Shown: piece after piece, positions 15,326 to 23,828 of the stretch
Numbering within the stretch: the stretch's first letter is position 1
How the letters are laid out: each line of letters begins with the position of its first letter
DNA from: an uncultured Ruminococcus sp.
GTDB lineage: Bacteria > Bacillota > Clostridia > Oscillospirales > Ruminococcaceae
Direction: 5' to 3'
DNA: 31,144 nt
NCBI GenBank assembly: GCA_937894495.1
Contig: CALCRR010000389.1
Location: 1 to 31,144, forward strand
The notes under the pieces: model-generated
Told to the model about the DNA's origin: nothing
The model's input: the letters and a program-made list of their open reading frames with translations, nothing else
Databases searched by the model: none
Made by a program: the position numbers and the translations under genes

Positions 15326-16378
15326 TTATTGCATTATATTTGCTATATCATCTAACTGTCCTGCAATCTCCTCAAATTTCCGATTGAGATCCAGCGTCCT
15401 CGCCCCGATACTATTCCCACCGATCACAAACGGCTCACCTTCGGGAAATACCTCGTCCTCGGTCTTTGCATAGAGCAGCAGCCCCGAAACATTCCCCGTA
15501 TTCGCCGTGTCCATGTTCTTCACATAGGCGAAAATTTGATACAGGTGTGCCGACCGCAGCGTTTCTTTTGAGTAGCTTTGCGCCATTGACTTGCCGTAAT
15601 ATTTGGCATCAATGATAAGCGTCTTATCGCCTTTCTGCAAGGTGATATCAGTCTGCATTTTCGGAAGGAACTGTATCATCGTCTGATCAGGTTCCTCGGT
15701 CAGATTCCACTTTACCTGAGCAGATTTCGGATCAAGCTCAGGGTGATGCTGTTTGTAATACTCCAATATAAATTTCTCATAAAGCCGTTCCATGTGTTCA
15801 TCTGAGAAAGAAAGTAGTTTATAACTGCCGTCCTCGGTGGTCTGGAGCATACCGTTCAGCACAAGATAGCAGATATTCAGCAGCAGCTCATAATTGCGGT
15901 TGCTGCGCTGATAGATGAGCCGGTTCCATGCAATATGATCGGGCTGTATCAGCCTGACATTGCCAAAGTATACGCTTACCCGTCTGAGTGCCTGCTTTCT
16001 TTCTGGTGCAACATCATCTGCACGAATAAGGCGGTGTATCGTAACTTTTAGTATCTGATTATAGAGGTTGTCCTCCGAGAACTCGTCGAATTCACAGCCG
16101 AGTTTTTGTTTGTTCTGCACTTTCAGCTGAATCGTTTCGCCCATGTTCAGCTTGCCACGCATGACGGAGAGGTCTTCATGCATCGGGACATACTCACGGT
16201 ACAGCCCCTGCTTGACCTGTCTGGAAACACCCTTTTCCAATATCGCTGCAAAGAGGTCATGTATCTTCTCAAACTTTTCGCCTACGACCTGCTTGTAGTC
16301 CTCCTGTTTCAATATCTGAAAAGCGTAGGACAACATATAGTAGATATTCTGGATAAAAATGCCCTTATCAACGGTCAT
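15326..16378 (-). CDS. mcrC: McrC nuclease subunit
   Basis: Partner of McrB in a type IV restriction system that cuts DNA carrying modified bases. The 350-residue product starts with the helical/beta N-terminal half that contacts the McrB ring (NIYYMLSYAF near the start is typical). It ends with a PD-(D/E)xK nuclease fold: Asp244 in QTDITL and Asp257-Ala-Lys259 in IIDAKYYG, followed by HLYQIFAYV. The open frame permits a GTG at 16387, but ATG at 16378 has AGGTG at the right distance, so I chose it. It overlaps the end of mcrB by 11 bases, showing translational coupling. All nuclease residues are present. Confidence 0.9.
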   Translation of the reverse strand: MTVDKGIFIQNIYYMLSYAFQILKQEDYKQVVGEKFEKIHDLFAAILEKGVSRQVKQGLYREYVPMHEDLSVMRGKLNMGETIQLKVQNKQKLGCEFDEFSEDNLYNQILKVTIHRLIRADDVAPERKQALRRVSVYFGNVRLIQPDHIAWNRLIYQRSNRNYELLLNICYLVLNGMLQTTEDGSYKLLSFSDEHMERLYEKFILEYYKQHHPELDPKSAQVKWNLTEEPDQTMIQFLPKMQTDITLQKGDKTLIIDAKYYGKSMAQSYSKETLRSAHLYQIFAYVKNMDTANTGNVSGLLLYAKTEDEVFPEGEPFVIGGNSIGARTLDLNRKFEEIAGQLDDIANIMQ

Positions 16379-18821
16379 ATTGATCACCTATCACTTGATA
16401 GAGAGCCTTTGTCCATTCCTCAACCTTCTTATCGTCATCGAACCAGTACTCCTCGATCAGCGGAATGATCTCATACTCCACAACGCCACGGACCCATTCA
16501 TCATCTATATCAGATTTGTTTTCAGGTGCAAAATAGCTATGACCGATCTCGAAGCCCTTACCGAGCGTACTGTCCTTGCGGATAGTATCGTTTAGCACTC
16601 TGATCTTAGTGATAACAGAATGATAAAGGTCGCAAGAAATGTCCTGTGTATATGCGCCAAACCCGTTCTGATCGGCGTTTTCAAAAGCAGGCTGCATCGT
16701 ATAAAAGCTGAAACGCCTGCGGAGGGCATAGTCGATCATAGCAAGGCTACGGTCAGCGGTGTTCATCATGCCAATGATATGCAGATTTTCGGGGATATAG
16801 AAAGCCGTTCCACCGTAGACAAGATTAAGTTTGTGCTTTTCTCCACGTTTATCGGTCTCTATCAGCATAAGCAGTTCACCGAAGATCTTGCTGAGGTTCC
16901 CTCGGTTGATCTCATCAATGATAAAGAAATACGGCTTGTCGGGATTCTCCTTGCATCTGATGCAAAAATTATAGAACACGCCGCTTTGCAGTTCAAATCC
17001 GCCGCCGTCATTCGGGCGATATCCCATGATGAAATCCTCATAGGAATAGTTCTGGTGGAACTGCACCATACAGATGCGGTTTTCGTTTTTCTCTCCGATA
17101 ATTGAGTATGCAAGCCTCTTTGCAGAGAAAGTCTTTCCGACACCCGGAGCGCCCTGCAAGATGATGTTTTTCTTTCTGAGGACGAGGGAATGTAGCTTGT
17201 TGTATTCGGATTTTGTGAGGAAGACGTCTTTGAGGAAATCTTCTTTTGTATACTTGCGGTCAATCTTCTTTTTATAATGCTTTGAAAGGTCTATTTCGGG
17301 GATAGGCTCACCTTTACGTTTGGCAGTATTGATCTTTACCCATTTCATATGGATAAGCCCCGCCAGTTCCATTGTCATATCAATATTCATTCCAAGCTCA
17401 GTAAGAGCCCATACACCTTTAGTTCCGCTGCTGATAAATCCCTCGTGAGCGAGATTGTTACGGGCAAAGTCGATCTGATTCAATACACGGCTTGCACCTG
17501 TCTTTTCGTATGTAACACTAAGTTCTTCCTCGGTGATATCCATAAGCTCAATAACCTTTTCATGAGCTTCTTTTCTTGTTGCACTGCCGCCAAGTTCTTT
17601 GATTGCTTGTATTAATGGCGCAAAGTATTTCAGAAATTCTGAGTTGGAAGAAGGGAGTACATCAATAACTGGAGTTTCATTCTTTTCCTCTAAATGATTA
17701 TCCCAGTTTTCAATAAGCCATTTAGCAGCATTGGATTTGATTGATATTCCAGAACCCTGTGGGCTCCATTGTTGATCTGGAAAATGTTGTTTAAGTGTTT
17801 GCTGTGATATGATTTCATTTGTTCTGAAATCTATAGCTTTCGTAATCAGCACTTCAGCATATCGAGTATCATCTTCAACAAAACTATCGGCAATTATATA
17901 TCCGGATGCAAAAACACCTTTGGGCTCAGTGCCAAGTCTTATGAAGAACACAGTATCGCCGCATTTGATCTTAGTGCTTACACAGCGCCAGCTTATATAA
18001 AATCCTCTGCCACTCTTTACAGTATTGAACATAGTATCAAGACTGTATTCTTCGTCTTCGTTTTCCCAATCATAGTTTTTAGGATTCCACGCAAGAAGCC
18101 AAGACGCTGTGCAAGTGTTATCGCCCTTAACAGAGGATCCTTCACCATAAAATCTTGTCAGGTAAAAGCCAAAATCAACGGTCATCGTTTTAAGCTGACT
18201 ATCCTTATAGCAGCTATCCGTCAGAGCGGATTCGAGCATCTGTCTGAGCTCAGTATCTCGGTTTAGTATCTCACAGATCTCGTCATACATCTTAAATCCG
18301 CCGACCATAGTTTCAGCAGCACCGTTCTTTTTGGGCAGATAACTGTCATCCAGTTCTTTTGCTACTGCCCGGTACAGCTCATACTTATAGATGTAGTATT
18401 TATCAGGATACATCAGCCACAAATACGTGCTGATATAATTGGTATTCTGATAATGCTGTTTCCAAGTGCCGTCATTGTACTTGATTCGCAGTTTCTCAGC
18501 GGTATTCATAAACTCGGTCACCCTGTCTGAAAGGTCAAGACTTTCATCAAACAGTCTGCGGAACATTTCACGGACAGCGGTATCATCGGCTTTCGCAAAT
18601 TCAAGAATCATTCCCCTCGGATATGCATATCCGGAAGCGAGAAGATTGAATGTTTTATCTGTTGCTTTCTTAAACATCGTACCAAAATTCTCGGCTTCAA
18701 TATCCCAGTTATCCTGAAAATGCTTGACAGCTTCCCACTTGTATTTTTCATCTTCCCAGTGTTCTGGGAAATACTGTTTGTAGCCTTCGATAACAGATAC
18801 TATTTTGTTAGGATTTATCAT
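16368..18821 (-). CDS. mcrB: McrB-type AAA+ GTPase with EVE-like and Mrr-N domains
   Basis: Recognises modified DNA and drives McrC by nucleotide hydrolysis. The 817 residues divide into a helical N-terminal region (1-230, with YISTYLWLMYPDKYYIYK typical of McrB homologues), a PUA/EVE-like domain (about 237-385, beginning CTASWLLAWNPKNYDW and containing GDTVFFIRLG), an Mrr-N winged helix (about 396-490), and the AAA+ module. The AAA+ module has Walker A GAPGVGKT (557-564), Walker B IIDEINRG (Asp636, Glu637) and the McrB signature MNTADRS (686-692), followed by ALRRRFSF with arginine fingers. EVE domains bind modified cytosines, so the target is likely modified phage or foreign DNA. The start has GGGGAGG just upstream and its own promoter. 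Intact by all motifs. Confidence 0.92.
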   Translation of the reverse strand: MINPNKIVSVIEGYKQYFPEHWEDEKYKWEAVKHFQDNWDIEAENFGTMFKKATDKTFNLLASGYAYPRGMILEFAKADDTAVREMFRRLFDESLDLSDRVTEFMNTAEKLRIKYNDGTWKQHYQNTNYISTYLWLMYPDKYYIYKYELYRAVAKELDDSYLPKKNGAAETMVGGFKMYDEICEILNRDTELRQMLESALTDSCYKDSQLKTMTVDFGFYLTRFYGEGSSVKGDNTCTASWLLAWNPKNYDWENEDEEYSLDTMFNTVKSGRGFYISWRCVSTKIKCGDTVFFIRLGTEPKGVFASGYIIADSFVEDDTRYAEVLITKAIDFRTNEIISQQTLKQHFPDQQWSPQGSGISIKSNAAKWLIENWDNHLEEKNETPVIDVLPSSNSEFLKYFAPLIQAIKELGGSATRKEAHEKVIELMDITEEELSVTYEKTGASRVLNQIDFARNNLAHEGFISSGTKGVWALTELGMNIDMTMELAGLIHMKWVKINTAKRKGEPIPEIDLSKHYKKKIDRKYTKEDFLKDVFLTKSEYNKLHSLVLRKKNIILQGAPGVGKTFSAKRLAYSIIGEKNENRICMVQFHQNYSYEDFIMGYRPNDGGGFELQSGVFYNFCIRCKENPDKPYFFIIDEINRGNLSKIFGELLMLIETDKRGEKHKLNLVYGGTAFYIPENLHIIGMMNTADRSLAMIDYALRRRFSFYTMQPAFENADQNGFGAYTQDISCDLYHSVITKIRVLNDTIRKDSTLGKGFEIGHSYFAPENKSDIDDEWVRGVVEYEIIPLIEEYWFDDDKKVEEWTKALYQVIGDQYDR

Positions 18822-18853
18822 AATGTCCTCCCCAAAGCAAGAGATTTTATTAT

Positions 18854-18882
18854 ATTATACCATAGCTTTGTCGAAAAAGCAA
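18854..18882 (-). promoter_or_regulatory. Promoter of the McrBC operon
   Basis: On the minus strand TTGCTT (18877-18882) and a perfect TATAAT (18854-18859) are 17 bases apart, about 33 bases before the mcrB ATG at 18821. Confidence 0.6.
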
Positions 18883-18941
18883 CACCGTTTCCCGATTTTA
18901 CGCTGTTTCCAACTTCGACTCCACCGGAATCAAAGTCCCCA

Positions 18942-19997
18942 CTATTTCTTCCTCGGCTTCTTGATCTTAGCCACCGCCGTCAAATCGAACCCATACTTAT
19001 CAAGTATCCCCTCAGCGAGAGCCTTGATCTCGGCCTTATACTGCCTGCCCAGCTCATACAACTCCACAGAGGGCAATCCGTTTCGTATCAGTTTCTTCTT
19101 GAGTGCCGTCATTTTCTCCATACGCTCCTGCTTTGCCTGCATAAATTCATCGTAATCATCAGGGTGAAAGCGTTCGATCTCTACCACATCGAGATAGCCC
19201 TTGTATCTGCGAACAAAGGAATCATAGTCCTTCTTGATTGCAGAATACTCCTGCGTGCTCTCCTCTATGATTTTTTCTTTCTGCTGCTTCTGAGCTTCGA
19301 TGCACTCGGCAGCGTGACAGCAGACTTCGCCCTCCGTTCCGAGGAACAATTTATGACAGAATCCGCACTCGCATACTGTCCACTTGTTCTTGTGAACGAG
19401 CTGCCCGATCTCCGCAAGGATGGTCAGCAGGCAGTTGTCGCTTTCATGGAACACATTAAAGGTATAGTCATCGGCAGCGATAACCGTTCTGCCAGATGCA
19501 AGCGTGAAATGCTCCATAGTTACCTTGTGACTGAAATATGCTTCACTGCACAGCGAGTCGAGCTGCGTATCGAAAAACGCATTGATGCGTTCAGAAATGC
19601 CCGTCTGGATCTTATTCCTGTTCAGCTTGGCAAGTACAACGTCATTCGGTTTCAAAAGCTGATAACGTTCAGTATCATACAGATCAATGACCGCAGATAC
19701 AAAGCCCCTGAAAAAGATATTTTCCCCATACTCAGCAACGAACCTTGCGATCATATCATCGGTGCTGACTTCAATGCTCCTTCCAATACGCAAGGCACTG
19801 TGAAGCCTGTCACGAAAGGTATCAAACGGCTCGGTATGCTCCCGAAACATCTTGTGCTGATTCATAACTTCATCAAAGGTATATGTACGAGTATTCAGCA
19901 CTGCGCCATGAATACTCTCCTCATCATTCTGTACAGACTGTGCGATGTCGATCGTGCGGTCTGTTTCGTTTATGCGGTAAATTGTGGTAGTCCCCAT
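18942..19997 (-). CDS. Zinc-ribbon protein of a mobile island, function unknown
   Basis: I do not recognise the 351-residue product with certainty. Residues 1-190 are mixed alpha/beta without motifs. Near residue 210 lies a Cys cluster, CECGFCHKLF then CCHAAEC about 14 residues on, which has the shape of a CGNR-like zinc finger. A long, highly charged helical segment follows (about 235-320), and the end is basic (KIKKPRKK). This suggests DNA binding. It is the first gene upstream of the McrBC operon but has its own strong promoter flanked by an inverted repeat (20040-20069), divergent from the DUF3987 gene. It could be the regulator that binds that repeat, or a cargo protein; neither is proven. 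Confidence 0.7.
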   Translation of the reverse strand: MGTTTIYRINETDRTIDIAQSVQNDEESIHGAVLNTRTYTFDEVMNQHKMFREHTEPFDTFRDRLHSALRIGRSIEVSTDDMIARFVAEYGENIFFRGFVSAVIDLYDTERYQLLKPNDVVLAKLNRNKIQTGISERINAFFDTQLDSLCSEAYFSHKVTMEHFTLASGRTVIAADDYTFNVFHESDNCLLTILAEIGQLVHKNKWTVCECGFCHKLFLGTEGEVCCHAAECIEAQKQQKEKIIEESTQEYSAIKKDYDSFVRRYKGYLDVVEIERFHPDDYDEFMQAKQERMEKMTALKKKLIRNGLPSVELYELGRQYKAEIKALAEGILDKYGFDLTAVAKIKKPRKK

Positions 19998-20027
19998 AGG
20001 CTCACCTCGTATTTAGTATCTTTTTCT

Positions 20028-20069
20028 ATTATAGCATACAATACGCAGGTTGTCAATAATATGCGTATT
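20028..20069 (-). promoter_or_regulatory. Promoter and inverted-repeat operator of the zinc-ribbon gene
   Basis: On the minus strand TTGACA (20051-20056) and TATAAT (20028-20033) are perfect and 17 bases apart. AATACGCA (20040-20047) and TGCGTATT (20062-20069) form a perfect 8-bp inverted repeat whose arms bracket the -35 box, a layout expected of a repressor site. Confidence 0.75.
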
Positions 20070-20122
20070 CAAATAAATGTATTTCGTATCTTAAAATTAT
20101 TGGCATATTTGATTGGAGCTAT

Positions 20123-20163
20123 ACGCAATATCCAAACTAAGATGCGTTTGGAAATGGTACAAT
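20123..20163 (+). promoter_or_regulatory. Candidate extended -10 promoter and operator of the DUF3987 gene
   Basis: TGGTACAAT (20155-20163) fits an extended -10 element. ACGCA (20123-20127) and TGCGT (20143-20147), 15 bases apart, repeat the operator motif seen at the divergent promoter and would overlap the -35 region. Confidence 0.5.
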
Positions 20164-20227
20164 ATTCATGTCAGCAGGAGAAAGATAGCTGACACATCAT
20201 AATACATCAGAAAGGACTGATAGAAAC

Positions 20228-21592
20228 TTGAATGAATCTATCCAGTGGGCACCTCCCACAACCCTCCGTCCCGACGGGACAAACCTCCTGCCGTTCCCTG
20301 TGAACGCCCTCCCACCTATAATAGGTGATATGGCGCAGGCGATAGCGACTACCACATCAACGGACGTTGCAATGGCAGGAACTTCGATACTCTCGGCGGT
20401 AAGCTACTGCTTTTCGGGAGTGTACCGTATGTCGGCAAAGCGTGACCACACGGAGCCGCTGGTGCTTGACACCCTGACTATAGCAGAGCCGAGCTTCAAG
20501 AAGTCACCTGTTATGTCTCTAATAAAGAGACCGTACATTCAGTTCGCTCACGACTGGAATGAGAACAACAAGCAGGACATTTTCACTTCTCAGGCGGAAC
20601 GCAAGCTGTTACAGAGCAAGCTGGAGGCCCTCGAAAAGAAGAAAGATGTCACCGCTGAGGAGATTGCCAAGCTGCAAACAGAGCTGAGTAATATCCCTGC
20701 AAGCAACTTCCGCAGGATAGCGGTGGACGATGTTACACCGGAGTCACTTGTGAATCTGCTTGAAGAGAACGGCACACTTCTTATGATATCCGATGAAGCA
20801 GGTATGCTCGGCAATTTCAGCGGACGATACAGCAACAACGTGCCTAATCTCGATTTGCTTCTGAAATCGTGGAACGGCGAGACCTACATCAGCGATAGAG
20901 CGACCAGGGCGAGTATAGTCCTCAAAAAGCCGTACATGAGCATCTGCCTTGCCTGTCAGCCCTATGTGTTCGACGGTATGATAAACAATCCTGTTTTCAG
21001 GGGCAGCGGTCTGATTGCGAGGTTCATGTATTGTTTTCCTGTGAGTAATATCGGCACTCGCAAGTACGATACACAAGCTGTGCCTGAATCCGTTTCCGTG
21101 AATTACAAGGATTTGGTCTATAAGCTCCTTGAAACCAAATTCACCTACCACGATGAAAAGGAGCTGTATCTGCATTTCGATGCAAAGGCATACGGGGAGT
21201 TTGTTGACTACTACAACAACTTCATCGAGCCGCACCTCGTCACGGATATGGCATTCTGCAAGGACTGGGGCGGAAAATATCACGGCGAACTGCTCCGTCT
21301 GTGCGGTATCATTCACTGTATCAAGTGTGCGCTGAACGATGTGAACCCCGTGGAGAACCGTGTCACGCTGGAAACCTTCTGCAACGCCATTGAGATAGGC
21401 GAGTATTTCCGTGAACAGGCGATATACGCTTACAGCTTAGGTGACGTTGACCTCGGCACGATCAAGGCTGAGAGAGTGTTGAACAAGATTCGCTCCAAGC
21501 ATTATCTGTCAAGCGAGGAGACCAGAATTTTCGATAAAGAGACAGACTATCTGCTTGACACGCTCGGTGTTGAGATCGAGCTGCCGTTCTGA
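20228..21592 (+). CDS. DUF3987 family protein (mobile-element replication type)
   Basis: DUF3987 proteins are primase- or helicase-like factors common in phages and integrative elements. The 454 residues show the family pattern: FPVNALPPIIGDMAQAIA at the start, LTIAEPSFKKSPVMSLI where the family has its degenerate P-loop region (the GKS is replaced by FKKS), LLMISDEAGMLGNFSGRY near residue 190 as the Walker B-like strand, and FRGSGLIARFMYCFP around 260. The C-terminal end after AERVLNKIRSKH does not continue into the winged-helix part that longer members carry, so it may be shortened. The start is a TTG at 20228 with AGGA 11 bases upstream; a nearby ATG is out of frame. It is the last island gene before the polysaccharide region. 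Confidence 0.75.
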   Translation: MNESIQWAPPTTLRPDGTNLLPFPVNALPPIIGDMAQAIATTTSTDVAMAGTSILSAVSYCFSGVYRMSAKRDHTEPLVLDTLTIAEPSFKKSPVMSLIKRPYIQFAHDWNENNKQDIFTSQAERKLLQSKLEALEKKKDVTAEEIAKLQTELSNIPASNFRRIAVDDVTPESLVNLLEENGTLLMISDEAGMLGNFSGRYSNNVPNLDLLLKSWNGETYISDRATRASIVLKKPYMSICLACQPYVFDGMINNPVFRGSGLIARFMYCFPVSNIGTRKYDTQAVPESVSVNYKDLVYKLLETKFTYHDEKELYLHFDAKAYGEFVDYYNNFIEPHLVTDMAFCKDWGGKYHGELLRLCGIIHCIKCALNDVNPVENRVTLETFCNAIEIGEYFREQAIYAYSLGDVDLGTIKAERVLNKIRSKHYLSSEETRIFDKETDYLLDTLGVEIELPF

Positions 21593-21627
21593 GTTTGCAG
21601 GAGCTATTATTCATTTTTGGATAATAG

Positions 21628-22122
21628 AAATTAAAAGTATTAGATTCAAATCCTGGAAAAGCGAAGCTGATTATTGGAAGTTTTTGTAGTATTGCTCCTG
21701 ATGTAACATTTGTTCTGTGCGATGATCATAATACTGAATATTTTTTAACGTATCCAATAAAAAAGATGGTATTAAATCTTGAAAATGAAGCTATTACAAA
21801 AGGAAACATTATTATTGGCAACAATGTTTGGATAGGTTATGGAGCAACAATACTATCTGGTGTTTCTATAGGAGATGGAGCTGTAATTGCAGCAAAAGCT
21901 GTGATTACACATGATGTGCCACCATATGCGATTGTTGGAGGAATTCCATCTAAAATTATAAAATTCAGATTTAACGAGGAAATAATCCAAGAATTATTGA
22001 AAATAGACTATGAAAAACTTGATAAAATCTTTTTCGAAAAGAATATAAATATTCTCTATACTAAAGTAGAAAAAACAGATATGCTATCTTATTTGCCAAA
22101 GAAACAAATGGGGGATTATTAG
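21628..22122 (+). pseudogene. 5'-truncated CatB-like acyltransferase (hexapeptide repeat)
   Basis: Full-length members transfer acetyl groups to sugars or xenobiotics. The frame is open from 21628 (after stops at 21622-21627) and reads the left-handed beta-helix almost from its beginning: IIGSFCSIAPDVTF, CDDHNTEYF with the family's active-site His in DHN, then GNNVWIGYGATILSGVSIGDG and the VGGIPSK turn. The usual N-terminal 40 to 60 residues and any start codon are missing. The ATG at 21766 lies inside the catalytic domain, past the DHN site, and would give a 118-residue fragment. It follows the DUF3987 stop by 35 bases. Very AT-rich relative to the genes on either side. Most likely the wreck of a polysaccharide O-acetyltransferase cut by the island or a deletion. 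Confidence 0.8.
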
Positions 22123-22229
22123 TATGTTATTTGTTGCCTACATTGTATAAAAATATAATTGGAAATAGTACTACTATGTTCGAATATTGTAAAATAAAAG
22201 TGTATTCAAAAGATGTGGAGGAAAAACAA

Positions 22230-23828
22230 ATGACAATAATTGGTGTTATTCCAGCTCGATTCAAATCATCACGTTTTCCTGGAAAACCGTTAGCGGATAT
22301 TTGTGGCAAACCAATGATCTGGTGGGTATATCAACAGTGTAAGAAAGTCGATGATTTTGACGAGGTGTATGTTGCTACAGATGACGATAAAATATTTGAT
22401 ACCTGCAAGTCTTTGGGTATAGAGGTCATCATGACATCTGAGGAGCATAGGACCGGAACTGACAGGATAGGTGAAGTCGCAAGGAAAATACCTGCTGACC
22501 TTATCGTTAATATTCAGGGCGATGAGCCACTGCTTGAGCCTATCGATGGTATAAGGCTTGCGTTTCACAAAAAGGATATGCCTGCTGCGCTGGAGCTGTT
22601 CGGAAAGATAAAGGCGAAGGGCTACAAGGTGTTCATTCAGGCAATGGTCAGTCTTAATTACAACGACGAGGAATTTCTCGACCTTATCCGCCGTGTGAAC
22701 AATCTGGAGCCCTACTCCTTCTACATAGTTGACAGCTTCGGCGTGATGAAGAAAAAAGACCTTATCCGCCTGTTTTACATGGTGGAGCACAACCTGAAAA
22801 AGAGCATTGCAATCGGCTATCATTCCCACAACAATATGCAGCTTGCTTACTCAAACGCTCAGGCACTGGTTGATATGCGCACCGAGCACGATCTCATAAT
22901 AGACTCCAGTATTTTCGGCATGGGACGTGGTGCAGGCAATCTCAACACCGAGCTTTTCGTTGAGTATCTGAACGACAACCTCGGCTGCGAATACAAGCTG
23001 AAGCCGCTGCTGAATATCATCGACGATATTCTAAACGATTTCTATCAGCGCAACTACTGGGGGTACTCGCTGCCCAACTATCTGTCGGCAAAGCATAACA
23101 CCCACCCCAACTACGCAGGCTATCTTGACGGCAAAAAGACCCTAACAGTAGAAGCCATGGACGAGATATTCTCGCTTATGGACGATTCAAAACGTGTAGA
23201 GTTCGACAAGGGCTACATGGAGGAGCTTTACACAAAGTATATGGCAAAGGGCAGCGTTCAAGAGAGCCACCTGTCTGAATTGAAGAAAAAGTTCACCGGT
23301 AAAAACGTGCTGGTAATCGCTCCCGGCAAAAGCTCTGTAGAGGAAAAGGACAAGGTGGTCGCTTTCGCTAAAAGGGATGACACCGTTTCAATCAGCATTA
23401 ACTTCGATTACTCGATGTATAATACAGATTTTATCTTTCTCAGCAATCTGAGAAGGTTCCGTGATCTGGATCCAGACATGCATGACAAGTGCATCGTCAC
23501 CTCGAATATCCCCGCCGTGGACGTATATCTGCAAACCAAGTACGGCGAGCTGCTCAATGACGAGAACGCCGTGCACGACAACGCCGGCATGATGCTGATA
23601 AGATTCCTGATAAATATGGGCGTGAAAAAGATCTATCTTGCGGGCATGGACGGATATTCCGTTGACCCCATGCAGAACTATGTGGATCAGAGCATGACAT
23701 TCTATACGCAGAGAGCAATTACAGACTCTATGAATGATGGAATAAATTCGATGCTAAGGAAATTTAGCAAGGAAATCACTATTGATTTTATAACAGAGCC
23801 GAGATATGTAAACATAAGGGAAAAATGA
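22230..23828 (+). CDS. Chimeric gene: CMP-KDO-synthetase-like N-terminus fused to a DRE-TIM aldolase
   Basis: Residues 1-106 are the start of a KdsB/CMP-sugar synthetase: IGVIPARFKSSRFPGKPL (nucleotide loop), ATDDDKIFD and VNIQGDEPLLEP. The remaining 140 residues of such an enzyme are absent. From residue 107 (GIRLAFHKKDM) the protein is an HMG-CoA-lyase/4-hydroxy-2-oxovalerate-aldolase-like TIM barrel without its first strands and DCTLRDGG-type motif. It keeps the metal ligands His198 and His200 in YHSHNN and the FGMGRGAGNLNTE loop. A Rossmann-like C-terminal domain (about 376-532) starts KNVLVIAPGKSS. The ATG at 22230 has GGAGG 8 bases upstream; the TTG at 22131 is not needed. Both halves have lost essential parts, so either activity is doubtful. 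The join, near 22545, is exactly in frame. Confidence 0.82.
   Translation: MTIIGVIPARFKSSRFPGKPLADICGKPMIWWVYQQCKKVDDFDEVYVATDDDKIFDTCKSLGIEVIMTSEEHRTGTDRIGEVARKIPADLIVNIQGDEPLLEPIDGIRLAFHKKDMPAALELFGKIKAKGYKVFIQAMVSLNYNDEEFLDLIRRVNNLEPYSFYIVDSFGVMKKKDLIRLFYMVEHNLKKSIAIGYHSHNNMQLAYSNAQALVDMRTEHDLIIDSSIFGMGRGAGNLNTELFVEYLNDNLGCEYKLKPLLNIIDDILNDFYQRNYWGYSLPNYLSAKHNTHPNYAGYLDGKKTLTVEAMDEIFSLMDDSKRVEFDKGYMEELYTKYMAKGSVQESHLSELKKKFTGKNVLVIAPGKSSVEEKDKVVAFAKRDDTVSISINFDYSMYNTDFIFLSNLRRFRDLDPDMHDKCIVTSNIPAVDVYLQTKYGELLNDENAVHDNAGMMLIRFLINMGVKKIYLAGMDGYSVDPMQNYVDQSMTFYTQRAITDSMNDGINSMLRKFSKEITIDFITEPRYVNIREK

Noticed and set aside
18720..20192. A 490-codon open frame on the plus strand
   Set aside because: It is antisense to the zinc-ribbon gene and the mcrB 5' end and runs through both promoters. 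Its composition is that of a reverse complement of coding sequence, so I treat it as a shadow.
12285..21630. Attachment-site direct repeats at the two ends of the island
   Set aside because: I compared the flanks by eye and found no convincing matching core. The recombinase remnant may not belong to the same insertion event.
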